Source: Pseudoprimorskyibacter insulae (GTDB taxonomy: Bacteria > Pseudomonadota > Alphaproteobacteria > Rhodobacterales > Rhodobacteraceae). Taken from it: 64,000 bases of DNA. The first letter of the stretch is position 1; each line of letters starts with the position of its first letter. Under the pieces are notes generated by a model, which made no database searches, had not been told where the DNA came from, and worked only from the letters and a program-made list of their open reading frames with translations. The stretch covers positions 62,001 to 126,000 of the forward strand of contig NZ_OMOJ01000006.1 in NCBI RefSeq assembly GCF_900302505.1, in the 5' to 3' direction. A program made the position numbers and the translations under genes. This document shows, piece by piece, positions 16,999-25,172 of this stretch.

Positions 16999-17976
16999 AT
17001 GAGAAACCATGTGAATTGGGGCGTTTTGGGCGCCGCAAAATTCGCCAAGGAACATATGGCCCCGGCCATCCACGCCGCCCGTCGTGGGCGCTTGGCCGGG
17101 TTGGCCACATCCAGCGCTGACAAGGCCGCGCCTTTCGCGGCTATGACGCCGGACCTGACCGTATACGACAGTTATGATGCAATGCTGGCCGATCCGGCCA
17201 TCGACGCCGTTTATGTACCGCTGCCCAACCACCTGCATGTGGAATGGGCGCTCAAGGCGATGGACGCGGGCAAGCACGTGCTGGTCGAAAAGCCACTGAC
17301 CCTTAGGGCCGACCAATTTGACGAGGTGATCGCCAAGCGCGATGCGACCGGGTTGATTGCTGCCGAGGCCTTCATGATCGTGCACCACCCGCAGTGGCAC
17401 AAAGCCCGCGAGCTGTATCAATCCGGGGCCATCGGCAAGCTGCGCCGCGTGTCGGCCGCGTTTTCTTATGACAATCGGCAGGACACAGGCAACATCCGCA
17501 ACCGTCCCGATACGGGCGGCGGCAGCCTGCCGGACATCGGCGTCTATGTCTTCGGCTCAACCCGTTTCGTCACCGGAGAGGAGCCGACGCGCATCCTGTC
17601 GACCGAGATCGAGTATGAAAACGGTGTTGATGTCTGGGCGCATGTCACGGCGGAATTCCCCAGCTTCCACTATAGCGGCGTGACCTCGATGCGGATGACG
17701 CCTTGGCAGGATATGACTTTCCACGGGGATAAAGGCCTGATGCGGCTGACCGCGCCGTTCAACGCCAATGTCTACGATATCGCTCAGGTGGAACTGCATC
17801 TGCCGAATGCGGAACGCCAGTTCTACCGCTTCCCGATGGCATCGCATTACGTCAATCAGGTTGAGGCGTTTAACGCCAGTGTTCTGGATGGGGCAGACTA
17901 TCCATGCCCGTTGGAATTCGTGCGCGGCACGCAGACCATGATCGATATGGTGATGGATTTCGAAAAAGCCAAGTAA
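16999..17976 (+). CDS. Gfo/Idh/MocA-family oxidoreductase
   Basis: An NAD(P)-dependent dehydrogenase of the glucose-fructose oxidoreductase/inositol dehydrogenase superfamily, 325 residues. The N-terminal Rossmann fold starts WGVLGAAKFAKEHMAPAI. Substrate-domain signatures are YVPLPNHLHVEWALKAMDAGKHVLVEKPLT and a GGGSLPDIGVY loop. GGAGG at 16989-16993 supports ATG 16999. The substrate is unknown: no sugar-transport gene is nearby. It ends at a strong bidirectional terminator shared with phaZ. Confidence 0.88.
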   Translation: MRNHVNWGVLGAAKFAKEHMAPAIHAARRGRLAGLATSSADKAAPFAAMTPDLTVYDSYDAMLADPAIDAVYVPLPNHLHVEWALKAMDAGKHVLVEKPLTLRADQFDEVIAKRDATGLIAAEAFMIVHHPQWHKARELYQSGAIGKLRRVSAAFSYDNRQDTGNIRNRPDTGGGSLPDIGVYVFGSTRFVTGEEPTRILSTEIEYENGVDVWAHVTAEFPSFHYSGVTSMRMTPWQDMTFHGDKGLMRLTAPFNANVYDIAQVELHLPNAERQFYRFPMASHYVNQVEAFNASVLDGADYPCPLEFVRGTQTMIDMVMDFEKAK

Positions 17977-17993
17977 GCCGCTGGTCCAAAACG

Positions 17994-18024
17994 AAAACGC
18001 CGCCCTCATAAGGGGCGGCGTTTT
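17994..18024. terminator. bidirectional terminator
   Basis: A perfect 12-bp stem AAAACGCCGCCC / GGGCGGCGTTTT with a 7-nt loop has A-tract and T-tract on opposite sides. It serves both the oxidoreductase gene and the convergent phaZ. Confidence 0.9.
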
Positions 18025-18042
18025 GCTGTTCTTGGGCAAGGT

Positions 18043-19308
18043 TTAGGCTGCGTTGATATTCGCAGGCTTGCCCGATTTGCCCGAGTTCTGGTCGATGAAT
18101 TCCAGAACCAGCGGGCGGATGTTGTTGCGCCAGCTTTTGCCAGCGAAGATGCCGTAATGGCCTGCGCCTGGCTCCACGTGGCTGGCTTTCTTGCTGTCAG
18201 GCAGGCCGGTGCAAAGGTTCAAAGCGGCGATACACTGGCCGGGGGCCGAGATATCGTCTTTCGCGCCTTCGACGGTCTTGACCGCAACGCTGGTGATCGC
18301 ACCCATGTCCACCTTATGCCCATCAACGATGAATTCGTTCTTGGCAATTTCGCGGTTCTTGAACACGCGTTCCACCGTCGACAGATAGAATTCAGCGGGC
18401 ATATCCATGACGGCCAGATATTCGTCATAGAAGCGATTGTGCGCATCGTGATCCGACGCTTGCCCGCGCGACACGCGCGAGATTTGATCGGTGAAGGCTT
18501 TGCTGTGGCGGTCGGCGTTCATCGACATGAAGGACGACAGTTGCAGCAGGCCCGGATAGACCATGCGGCCCACCCCTTTGTATTTAAAACCAACCCGCTG
18601 GATCATGGTTTCTTCCAGTTGGCCCATGGTGACGCGGCGGCCAAAGTCGGTGACTTCGGTCGGGGCAGCGCCCGGATCGATCGGGCCACCGATCAGCGTC
18701 AGCGAACGGGGCTGCGCGTCGGGGTCCAGCTCGGCCAGATAAGCGGTGGCGGCCAAGGTCAGCGGCGCAGGCTGGCACACGGCGATCACGTGGGTGTCCG
18801 GTCCAAGGAAGCGCATAAACTCCATCAGATAGAGTGTGTAATCTTCGATGTCGAACTTGCCAGCGCTGACCGGGATATCGCGGGCATTGTGCCAATCGGT
18901 GACGTAGACTTCGCAATCGGGGATCAGCGATTGCACGGTCGAGCGCAGCAGGGTCGCGTAGTGACCCGACATCGGCGCAACCAGCAGGATTTTTCGCGCC
19001 ATTTCTTCGCGGCCCAAAACGTTGAAGTGCAGCAGATCGCCAAAGGGCTTTTCCACCACGACTTCTTTGCTGACCAAGTGATCGCGGCCATCGGCGCAGG
19101 TCATGGTGCGGATGCCCCAGGACGGTTTGACGACCATACGTTCGAAGGTGCGTTCCGTCACTTCGCCCCATGCAGCAAGCCACTGCATTGCCGGGTTCGG
19201 CATGGCAGCCATTGCAGGATAGGAGGCCATGGTCTTCGCCGTCGCACCAAGCCACTGGTTGGTGTTGCGAATGGTTTCCATCAGGTCGTAAGTCGCCATA
19301 TAGCGCAT
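18043..19308 (-). CDS. phaZ: intracellular polyhydroxyalkanoate depolymerase
   Basis: Mobilises stored polyhydroxybutyrate. It has 421 residues in the alpha/beta-hydrolase fold of the PHB_depo_C family. The nucleophile sits in HVIAVCQPAPLTLAA, a cysteine instead of serine as in PhaZ1-type enzymes. The acid is in VEGAKDDIS and the His in VEPGAGHYGIFAGKSWRN. There is no signal peptide, which fits an intracellular enzyme. I use ATG 19308, with GGAG 6 nt upstream; an ATG at 19320 is in frame. It is divergent from phaC across a 105-bp control region containing an AATCTGA/TCAGATT palindrome. Confidence 0.93.
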   Translation of the reverse strand: MRYMATYDLMETIRNTNQWLGATAKTMASYPAMAAMPNPAMQWLAAWGEVTERTFERMVVKPSWGIRTMTCADGRDHLVSKEVVVEKPFGDLLHFNVLGREEMARKILLVAPMSGHYATLLRSTVQSLIPDCEVYVTDWHNARDIPVSAGKFDIEDYTLYLMEFMRFLGPDTHVIAVCQPAPLTLAATAYLAELDPDAQPRSLTLIGGPIDPGAAPTEVTDFGRRVTMGQLEETMIQRVGFKYKGVGRMVYPGLLQLSSFMSMNADRHSKAFTDQISRVSRGQASDHDAHNRFYDEYLAVMDMPAEFYLSTVERVFKNREIAKNEFIVDGHKVDMGAITSVAVKTVEGAKDDISAPGQCIAALNLCTGLPDSKKASHVEPGAGHYGIFAGKSWRNNIRPLVLEFIDQNSGKSGKPANINAA

Positions 19309-19378
19309 GCGCGTCTCCATCTCTCCGGGTTAATAGTCCCGGGTAAAACGCCGCGTTGAACTTTGGCAATGCGACGTT

Positions 19379-19394
19379 AATCTGACATCAGATT
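19379..19394. promoter_or_regulatory. palindrome in the phaZ-phaC intergenic region
   Basis: AATCTGACATCAGATT is a perfect 7-bp inverted repeat with a CA centre, 20 bp before the phaC start. It is a possible operator. Its half-site CTGA differs from the TGC-rich sites at phaP and phaR, so the regulator may be different. Confidence 0.5.
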
Positions 19395-19413
19395 GTATGG
19401 GGGATTTGTTTAG

Positions 19414-21207
19414 ATGACAACGAACGACGTTGCCGCAGCTGCAAACAAGACGCGTTTGGAGGAAAATCTCTCTCGAATCGAGGAGTTATCGCAACGGTTG
19501 GTTGCGGCGCTGCGGCAAAAGCAGTCGGTCAACCCATCGCTGAGTGCGCCAAGTGGCGATCTCTATGTTAAGGCCGCGCAGGCCTATATGCATGAGTGGA
19601 TGCAAAACCCGGCCAAGGTTCTTGAACATCAGATTGAATTTTGGGGCAGTTCCGTGCGGCATTTCGTCGATGCCCAAAGCGCCCTGTCCAAAGGCAAGTT
19701 GCAGCCGCCCGCCGACACTGGCCCAAAGGACCGCCGGTTCAGCAATCCGCTCTGGGATTCGCACCCCTATTTCAACTTCGTCAAACAGCAGTACCTGATC
19801 AACGCCAAGGCCATCGAACAGGCCGTTGGCGATGTCGAAGATCTGGACGAAACCGAGAAGCGCCGGCTCAAGTATTTCGCCAGTCAGATCGTCGATATGA
19901 TGGCGCCGACCAACTTTTTGGCCACCAACCCCGACGCCTTGGAACGTGCCGTTGCAACCGAAGGCGAAAGTCTGGTGCGCGGGCTGGAAAACCTTGTCGC
20001 CGATCTTGAGGCGAACAAGGGCGAATTGATTGTCCGACTGGTGGATGAAAGCGCGTTCGAGGTCGGGGGCAATATCGCCACCGCCGATGGTGAAGTGGTT
20101 TTCCGCAACCACATGATGGAGATCATCCAATACGCGCCCACCACCGAAAAGGTGCGTGAGACGCCGATCGTGTTGTTCCCGCCGTGGATCAACAAGTTCT
20201 ACATTCTGGACCTGCGGGAATCGAACAGCTTTATCCGCTGGGTCGTCGATCAGGGTTATACGCTGTTTGTCGTCAGCTGGGTGAACCCCGATGAAAGCAT
20301 GGCGCAGATCGGCATGGGCGACTATGTGCAAGACGGCTATCTGACCGCCTTCGACGTGGTCAAATCCATCACCAAGCAAGACCGGATCAACGCCATCGGC
20401 TATTGCATCGCGGGCACCACGTTGAACCTAACGCTGGGCTTGCTGAAAAAACGCGGCGACAAATCGGTCAAATCCGCGACCTTCTTTACCACGCTGACCG
20501 ATTTCTCGGATCAGGGGGAATTCACGCCCTTCTTGCAGAATGACTTCATCGACGGGATCGAGGCCGAGGTGAACGCCAAGGGCATTCTGCATTCCTTCAT
20601 CATGGCGCGAACCTTTTCCTTCCTGCGTTCCAACGATCTAGTCTATGGGCCTGCGATCCGCAGTTACATGCTGGGCGAAACGCCGCCCGCCTTCGACCTG
20701 CTTTATTGGAACGGGGACGGGGCCAACCTGCCGGGCAAGATGGTGGTCGAATATCTGCGCGGGCTGTGCCAGCGCAACGAACTGGCCGGGGATGGCTTTG
20801 AGGTTCTGGGCGAGACGGTGTCGCTAAAGGATGTCGATGTGCCCATGTGTTCCATCGCGTGTGAGACCGACCATATCGCCGCGTGGAAAGATTGCTATCG
20901 CGGGTTCCAGCAGGCGGCCAGCCGGTCGAAGACCTTTATCCTGTCTGAGTCGGGCCACATCGCGGGCATCGTTAATCCGCCCTCCAAAAAGAAGTACGGC
21001 CATTATCTGAACACCGATCTGAAACTGCCTGCCGAAGACTGGCAGGCGCAGGCAGATTTCCACGAAGGGTCCTGGTGGCCGCATTGGGAAAAGTGGATCG
21101 CCAAGCGGTCTGGCAAGTGGATTGACGCTCGCCCTGTAGGCGATTCGGAGCATCCGCCGCTCGCCCATGCGCCGGGGACGTATGTGTTGGTGAAGGCAAA
21201 GGGTTGA
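19414..21207 (+). CDS. phaC: class I polyhydroxyalkanoate synthase
   Basis: Polymerises 3-hydroxyacyl-CoA to PHA at the granule surface. It has 597 residues, normal for class I. The PhaC N-terminal domain is followed by the alpha/beta-hydrolase core. The catalytic Cys is in GYCIAGTTLNL (about Cys331), the Asp in ACETDHIAAWKDCY (about 486) and the His in LSESGHIAGIVNPP (about 515). The typical C-terminus is WWPHWEKWI. The lipase-like box ends AGT where many have GGT. It is the head of the phaC-phaP-phaR series and divergent from phaZ. Confidence 0.97.
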   Translation: MTTNDVAAAANKTRLEENLSRIEELSQRLVAALRQKQSVNPSLSAPSGDLYVKAAQAYMHEWMQNPAKVLEHQIEFWGSSVRHFVDAQSALSKGKLQPPADTGPKDRRFSNPLWDSHPYFNFVKQQYLINAKAIEQAVGDVEDLDETEKRRLKYFASQIVDMMAPTNFLATNPDALERAVATEGESLVRGLENLVADLEANKGELIVRLVDESAFEVGGNIATADGEVVFRNHMMEIIQYAPTTEKVRETPIVLFPPWINKFYILDLRESNSFIRWVVDQGYTLFVVSWVNPDESMAQIGMGDYVQDGYLTAFDVVKSITKQDRINAIGYCIAGTTLNLTLGLLKKRGDKSVKSATFFTTLTDFSDQGEFTPFLQNDFIDGIEAEVNAKGILHSFIMARTFSFLRSNDLVYGPAIRSYMLGETPPAFDLLYWNGDGANLPGKMVVEYLRGLCQRNELAGDGFEVLGETVSLKDVDVPMCSIACETDHIAAWKDCYRGFQQAASRSKTFILSESGHIAGIVNPPSKKKYGHYLNTDLKLPAEDWQAQADFHEGSWWPHWEKWIAKRSGKWIDARPVGDSEHPPLAHAPGTYVLVKAKG

Positions 21208-21251
21208 ATTCTTTTGAAGATTATTTTTTCGGCAGCGCAGAAAGAAAATCC

Positions 21252-21293
21252 TTGAAATGCTGCGCCGCAGCATGCATATTGTTTGCAGCTGCA
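21252..21293 (+). promoter_or_regulatory. phaP promoter with PhaR-type operators
   Basis: TTGAAA (21252-21257) and CATATT (21275-21280) are 17 bp apart. The perfect palindrome ATGCTGCGCCGCAGCAT (21257-21273) fills that spacer and contains CTGC-N3-GCAG. A second TGC palindrome, TGCAGCTGCA, lies at 21284-21293. TGC-rich CTGC-N3/4-GCAG sites are, as I recall, the binding sequence of PhaR in Paracoccus. Repression by PhaR when no granules are present is inferred. Confidence 0.75.
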
Positions 21294-21338
21294 GAAAAAG
21301 CGAGGTGGGCTCGCTCAGCAAGCTAAAGGATTTTTAAG

Positions 21339-21788
21339 ATGGCCAAGACCCAAGATTTCACCGCCCTGATGAAAGACATGATGGGCGCGTTCCCGGTTGA
21401 CACCGCAGCCATGGAAGACGCTTTCAAAACCACCGCGACGCTGAACGAAAAGCTGTCGGGCGTTGCTCTGGAAGCTGCTGAAAAGTCGGCCGACATTTCG
21501 TCCAAGTGGACCAAAGACACCCTGACCAAACTGGCAGACATGTCGAAAGCAAAGGCAGAGCCGGCAGATTACGCAAAAGCCATCACCGATTTCGCATCGG
21601 CTCAGGCTGAAGTTGCTGCTGAAAACATGGCCGCCTTTGCTGAGATCGCCAAGAAAGTACAGATGGAAACCGTTGAGCTGATGATGGCTGCCGGCAAAGA
21701 TCTGTCGGAAGACGCAACTGCCGCAGTGAAGAAGGCCACCAACGACGTGACCGCCGCTGCTAAGAAAGCTGCAACCGCAGCAAAGTAA
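21339..21788 (+). CDS. phaP: phasin, granule-coat protein
   Basis: A 149-residue protein that coats PHA granules and controls their size and number. It is almost entirely amphipathic helix, rich in Ala and Lys, with the phasin_2-type core FKTTATLNEKLSGVALEAAEKSADISS and a Lys/Ala C-terminal tail (AAVKKATNDVTAAAKKAA). AAGGA precedes ATG 21339. The codon use is uniform, with few rare codons, as expected for an abundant protein. It is controlled by the promoter/operator at 21252-21293 and ended by a strong terminator. Confidence 0.92.
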   Translation: MAKTQDFTALMKDMMGAFPVDTAAMEDAFKTTATLNEKLSGVALEAAEKSADISSKWTKDTLTKLADMSKAKAEPADYAKAITDFASAQAEVAAENMAAFAEIAKKVQMETVELMMAAGKDLSEDATAAVKKATNDVTAAAKKAATAAK

Positions 21789-21844
21789 GCTGACAAGCTT
21801 CGCGACGCTCACTTTCTCCTCCCAAATGTTATGAGCGTCGCTGC

Positions 21845-21879
21845 AAGGCCGGATCTTCAGATCCGGCCTTTTGTTTTTT
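21845..21879 (+). terminator. strong intrinsic terminator after phaP
   Basis: The stem AAGGCCGGATCT / AGATCCGGCCTT is followed by TTGTTTTTT. Just upstream a separate 9-bp inverted repeat (GCGACGCTC 21802-21810, GAGCGTCGC 21833-21841) adds structure to the 3' UTR. Confidence 0.9.
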
Positions 21880-21911
21880 CAATGGCTTGCTTTTGTTCTG
21901 CAGTCGCATAA

Positions 21912-21924
21912 GCTGCAATGCAGC
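21912..21924. promoter_or_regulatory. PhaR-type operator upstream of phaR
   Basis: The perfect palindrome GCTGCAATGCAGC contains CTGC-N3-GCAG, the same core as the operator in the phaP promoter. It lies 23 bp before the phaR start, suggesting autorepression. Confidence 0.7.
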
Positions 21925-21947
21925 GCCGCACTCTAGGGGAGGGACCC

Positions 21948-22490
21948 GTGCCAACCACCGATAAGCCACTCTTGATTAAGCGGTATGCCAGCCGTCGTCT
22001 GTACAACACCGAAACGTCTGACTACGTGACCTTGGAAGATATCGCCGGGTTCATTCGTGATGGCCGTGAAGTACAGATCGTCGATCTGAAGTCCGGCGAC
22101 GACCTGACTCGCCAGTATCTGCTTCAGATCGTGGCTGAGCACGAAAGCCGTGGCGAAAACGTTCTGCCGATCAATGTTCTGACAGATCTGGTCCGCAGCT
22201 ATACGACGCAAGCGACAAGCGTCGTGCCGCAGTTTCTGGCGGCCAGCTTTGATATGTTTCGCGACAGCCAATCGCATTGGGTTGAGAATATGAACAAGGT
22301 CAACCCAATGGCCGGTATTCCGGGGTTTGAGGCCATGCAAGCCCAGCAAGAGGCCTTCTTGAAGGCCATGACGGGCGGGCTAAAGCCGGGCAGCACCGTT
22401 CCTGGCACTGAAACCGGGGGCGAGGATCTGAGCGATATAAAGCGCCAGTTGGCCCAGTTGCAGGAAAAACTGTCGAAGATGGACAAATAA
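21948..22490 (+). CDS. phaR: polyhydroxyalkanoate synthesis repressor
   Basis: A DNA- and PHB-binding repressor of phasin synthesis; it is released from DNA when it binds nascent granules. It has 180 residues. The N-terminal PHB/PHA accumulation regulator DNA-binding domain reads PLLIKRYASRRLYNTETSDYV and continues to VQIVDLKSGDDLTRQ. The PHB_acc domain follows (PQFLAASFDMFRDSQ), then a C-terminal coiled coil (LSDIKRQLAQLQEKLSKM). The start is GTG 21948 behind AGGGGAGGG. The ATG at 21918 is rejected because it lies inside the operator palindrome and has no ribosome-binding site. Confidence 0.93.
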   Translation: MPTTDKPLLIKRYASRRLYNTETSDYVTLEDIAGFIRDGREVQIVDLKSGDDLTRQYLLQIVAEHESRGENVLPINVLTDLVRSYTTQATSVVPQFLAASFDMFRDSQSHWVENMNKVNPMAGIPGFEAMQAQQEAFLKAMTGGLKPGSTVPGTETGGEDLSDIKRQLAQLQEKLSKMDK

Positions 22491-22517
22491 AAAGGGCGCC
22501 CCTCGGGGCGCCTTTTT
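22490..22517. terminator. terminator between phaR and the DegT aminotransferase gene
   Basis: GGCGCCCC-TC-GGGGCGCC is flanked by A and T tracts. It works for phaR and, in reverse, for the convergent minus-strand gene. Confidence 0.85.
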
Positions 22518-22529
22518 CATCGTGTGGCC

Positions 22530-23744
22530 TTAGGTGCCGTAGGCTTTGACCTGACCGGCGACCGTTTGCGCCGCGTCAATCAGAACGGCGGCCACGGCAT
22601 CGCATTCCTCCAGCGTCAGACGGGCGGGCAGGCGGGTATCACAAGCCCGCATCAGCATGGCCCGTGTCTGCGGCAGGTCCGGCATTTCGGGCATGAACTG
22701 CCAGTTCCAATAGGCGCGGGCGTTGTCGGTGCTTTGGCCAAAGACCTGCACCTTGACGCCATGCGCTTCGGCCTCGGCGGCGAAGGCTTTGACCTCATTG
22801 TCGCTCATGTCCACCAGATTGAACTGAAGCGAATCCGGCGCGCGATCTTCGGGCGGCAGTTTGTCCGGCACGTTGATCCAGGGCGAGGCGTTGATCTGCG
22901 CGGCCACGTGGTCGTGGTTGCGGCGGCCATCGGTGATCCGTCGCGGCACCTCGGCCAGCTGGGGGCGTAGCACGGCGGCGCTGAGGTTCGACATGCGCAG
23001 ATTGTAAAGCGGCAGTTTGTTCTGCCAGCGCGCAAAAGCGTCGTGCAATTCGGTCGAGTTTTCGCCGCGCGGGCCTTTGTGCTTTTTCCAGTTATGCTCG
23101 TAAGCGCCCGACAGGATGACGGCCTGCGCGATAATGTCAGGATCGTTTGAGATCATGACCCCGCCTTCACCCCCATTCATCAGCTTGTAGCTTTGGAAGC
23201 TGAAGCAGCCGATCTTGCCGATGGTTCCGATTTTCTGTCCATGCCACGTGGTGCCAAGCGAATGGGCCGCGTCTTCGATCACGGGAATATCGCGCGCATT
23301 GCACAGCGCCATGATCGCATCCATGTCAGATGTATGCCCGCGCATATGGCTGATGATGACGGCCTGAACGCTGTCCAGCTTGGTCTCAAAATCGGCGATG
23401 TCGATGCGATAGTTGTCGCCCACTTCGCAGAGCACCGGCACACAATCGGCATGCACGATCGACGACGGCACAGCCGCAAATGTAAAGCCGGGGATCATCA
23501 CCCGCGCGTCGCGGGGCAGGCCAAGCGCCTTGAGCGACAGGAACAGCGCCGCAGAACAGCTGCTTACGCAAAGCGCGTATTTCACGCCCATCATCTGGGC
23601 GAATTCGGCTTCCAGCAGGGTCACCGGTGCGTTTTCAGAGGCGGTGTAACGGAACAAATCGCCAGAGGCCATAAGCCGGTCGATCTCGGCGCGGGCCGCG
23701 TCTGGGATCGGCTCTGCGTCGTGCATGTTGGGCATATCGGACAT
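22530..23744 (-). CDS. DegT/DnrJ/EryC1/StrS-family PLP aminotransferase
   Basis: A PLP-dependent fold-type I enzyme of 404 residues. The Schiff-base Lys is about residue 187 in CFSFQSYKLMNGGEGG, and the ring-nitrogen Asp is about 158 in PVIEDAAHSLG. The family phosphate-binding start VSSCSAALFLSLKALGL is also present. Most DegT enzymes aminate nucleotide sugars, but no sugar genes are near. It is the last gene of a minus-strand run with an FAD amine oxidoreductase and gamma-glutamyl ligases, so a role in amine or amino-acid turnover is possible. The 116-bp gap to the oxidoreductase gene leaves room for its own promoter. Confidence 0.85.
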   Translation of the reverse strand: MSDMPNMHDAEPIPDAARAEIDRLMASGDLFRYTASENAPVTLLEAEFAQMMGVKYALCVSSCSAALFLSLKALGLPRDARVMIPGFTFAAVPSSIVHADCVPVLCEVGDNYRIDIADFETKLDSVQAVIISHMRGHTSDMDAIMALCNARDIPVIEDAAHSLGTTWHGQKIGTIGKIGCFSFQSYKLMNGGEGGVMISNDPDIIAQAVILSGAYEHNWKKHKGPRGENSTELHDAFARWQNKLPLYNLRMSNLSAAVLRPQLAEVPRRITDGRRNHDHVAAQINASPWINVPDKLPPEDRAPDSLQFNLVDMSDNEVKAFAAEAEAHGVKVQVFGQSTDNARAYWNWQFMPEMPDLPQTRAMLMRACDTRLPARLTLEECDAVAAVLIDAAQTVAGQVKAYGT

Positions 23745-23860
23745 ATTTCAAAATCCTGAAACTTCACTTTGGAAATAGTAAATTAAGCGGGCGGGAAAGC
23801 CAAGCAGATCGCCCTGCACTGATGGTCGCGGGGGCTGTCAAAAGTGAAAGCGTTGGAAGA

Positions 23861-25165
23861 TCAAACGCCTAGGCGGTCGCGCAGCGAAAACCACGTCATG
23901 GCAAGCGCCAAAAGCGGGCTACGGAAGGCCGTACCGCCCGGAAAGCGCGGGGTTGGGACGGCGGCCATAGCATCAAATCCGGCGGCTTGTCCTTCGATGG
24001 CAAGGGCCATCAATTGGCCCGCGTGTACCGCCGTGCCAAGGCCGTGGCCGGAATAGCCCGAGGCCGTCAGGATGTTGCGGTCCAGCCGCGCCAGATTGGG
24101 CATTCGGGTCATGGTAATCGCCAGCGTGCCGCCCCAGGCATAGTCAATACGAACGTCGCGCAGGTGCGGATACACCTTGGTCATCGGCTTGCGCACCACC
24201 GCCGCGATATTCCTGGGGAAGCGGTAGCCATAGCTTTCACCACCGCCGAACAGCAGGCGGTTGTCATGGCTGAGGCGAAAATAGTTCACTACGAATTTCG
24301 AATCCGCGACCGCCACATCTTCGGTCAACACGCGGGCGGCATCATCGCCCAGCGGTTCGGTTGCGACGATGAAATTGTTGATCGGCATGACCCGTTTCGG
24401 CACGCGATGATCCAGCTTGCCCAGATAGCCGTTGCCCGCCAGAACGACGTGATCGGCAACAACGCTGCCATCGACGGTCTGGACGGTGACTTTCGCGCCG
24501 CGCTCGATATCCAGCACTTGCGATTGTTCGTGCAGCACCGCGCCCGCGCGTTCAGCGGCATCGGCCAGCCCCAGCGCAAAGCGCAAAGGGTGTAGATGCG
24601 CCGCGCCCCGGTCAATCAGCCCGCCGACATAATCGGGCGAGGGGCACATGGCGTGGCATTCCTCGGCGTTCAGGGGGTGGATCTGATCGTAGCCATAGTC
24701 GGTCTGCAAATGCCGGGCATAGCTTTGCAGCTCCTCTGCCTCGGCTTGGGTCGATCCGGTCCAGGCCACGCCGGGTTTGAGGTAACAGTCAATCTGGTGC
24801 TGCGCGATCAGGGATTTGACCAGCGCCTTGGCATCTTCGCCCAAGTCCCACAGGTGGCGGGCATGGTCGGGGCCCATCATCTTTTCCAGCTTGCGTTGGT
24901 CCTGCCGTTGGCCGCTGCCCAATTGCCCGCCATTGCGGCCCGACGCACCAAAGCCCGCCCTGTGCGCCTCAAGGACGATGACCTTCAATCCTGCCTCGGC
25001 CATGTGCAGCGCCGCCGACAGCCCGGTGTAGCCCGCGCCGATCACGCAGACATCCGCTGTTTCCTGCCCCTTCAGGGCAGTGCGGGGCGCTTTGATATCG
25101 GCGGTCGCGGCATACCAGCTATCGGGGTATTGGCCGGATTGGTCGTTCGAATAGAGCAGGTTCAT
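23861..25165 (-). CDS. FAD-dependent oxidoreductase, PuuB/OrdL type
   Basis: A D-amino-acid-oxidase-superfamily flavoprotein of 434 residues. The dinucleotide motif VIGAGYTGLSAAL is at about residues 42-54. Further motifs are VIVLEAHRAGFGASGRNGGQLGSGQ and the C-terminal ASGYSGHGLGTAVHAGQL. It is close to PuuB (gamma-glutamylputrescine oxidase) in architecture and context: it lies 7 bp downstream of a glutamine-synthetase-like gene. The likely reaction is oxidative deamination or demethylation of a gamma-glutamylated amine; the substrate is not determined by sequence. Confidence 0.9.
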   Translation of the reverse strand: MNLLYSNDQSGQYPDSWYAATADIKAPRTALKGQETADVCVIGAGYTGLSAALHMAEAGLKVIVLEAHRAGFGASGRNGGQLGSGQRQDQRKLEKMMGPDHARHLWDLGEDAKALVKSLIAQHQIDCYLKPGVAWTGSTQAEAEELQSYARHLQTDYGYDQIHPLNAEECHAMCPSPDYVGGLIDRGAAHLHPLRFALGLADAAERAGAVLHEQSQVLDIERGAKVTVQTVDGSVVADHVVLAGNGYLGKLDHRVPKRVMPINNFIVATEPLGDDAARVLTEDVAVADSKFVVNYFRLSHDNRLLFGGGESYGYRFPRNIAAVVRKPMTKVYPHLRDVRIDYAWGGTLAITMTRMPNLARLDRNILTASGYSGHGLGTAVHAGQLMALAIEGQAAGFDAMAAVPTPRFPGGTAFRSPLLALAMTWFSLRDRLGV

Positions 25166-25172
25166 ACGGGCT

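Noticed and set aside
21918-21947. ATG 21918 as phaR start
   Set aside because: It lies within the operator palindrome, lacks a ribosome-binding site, and GTG 21948 has AGGGGAGGG 5 nt upstream.
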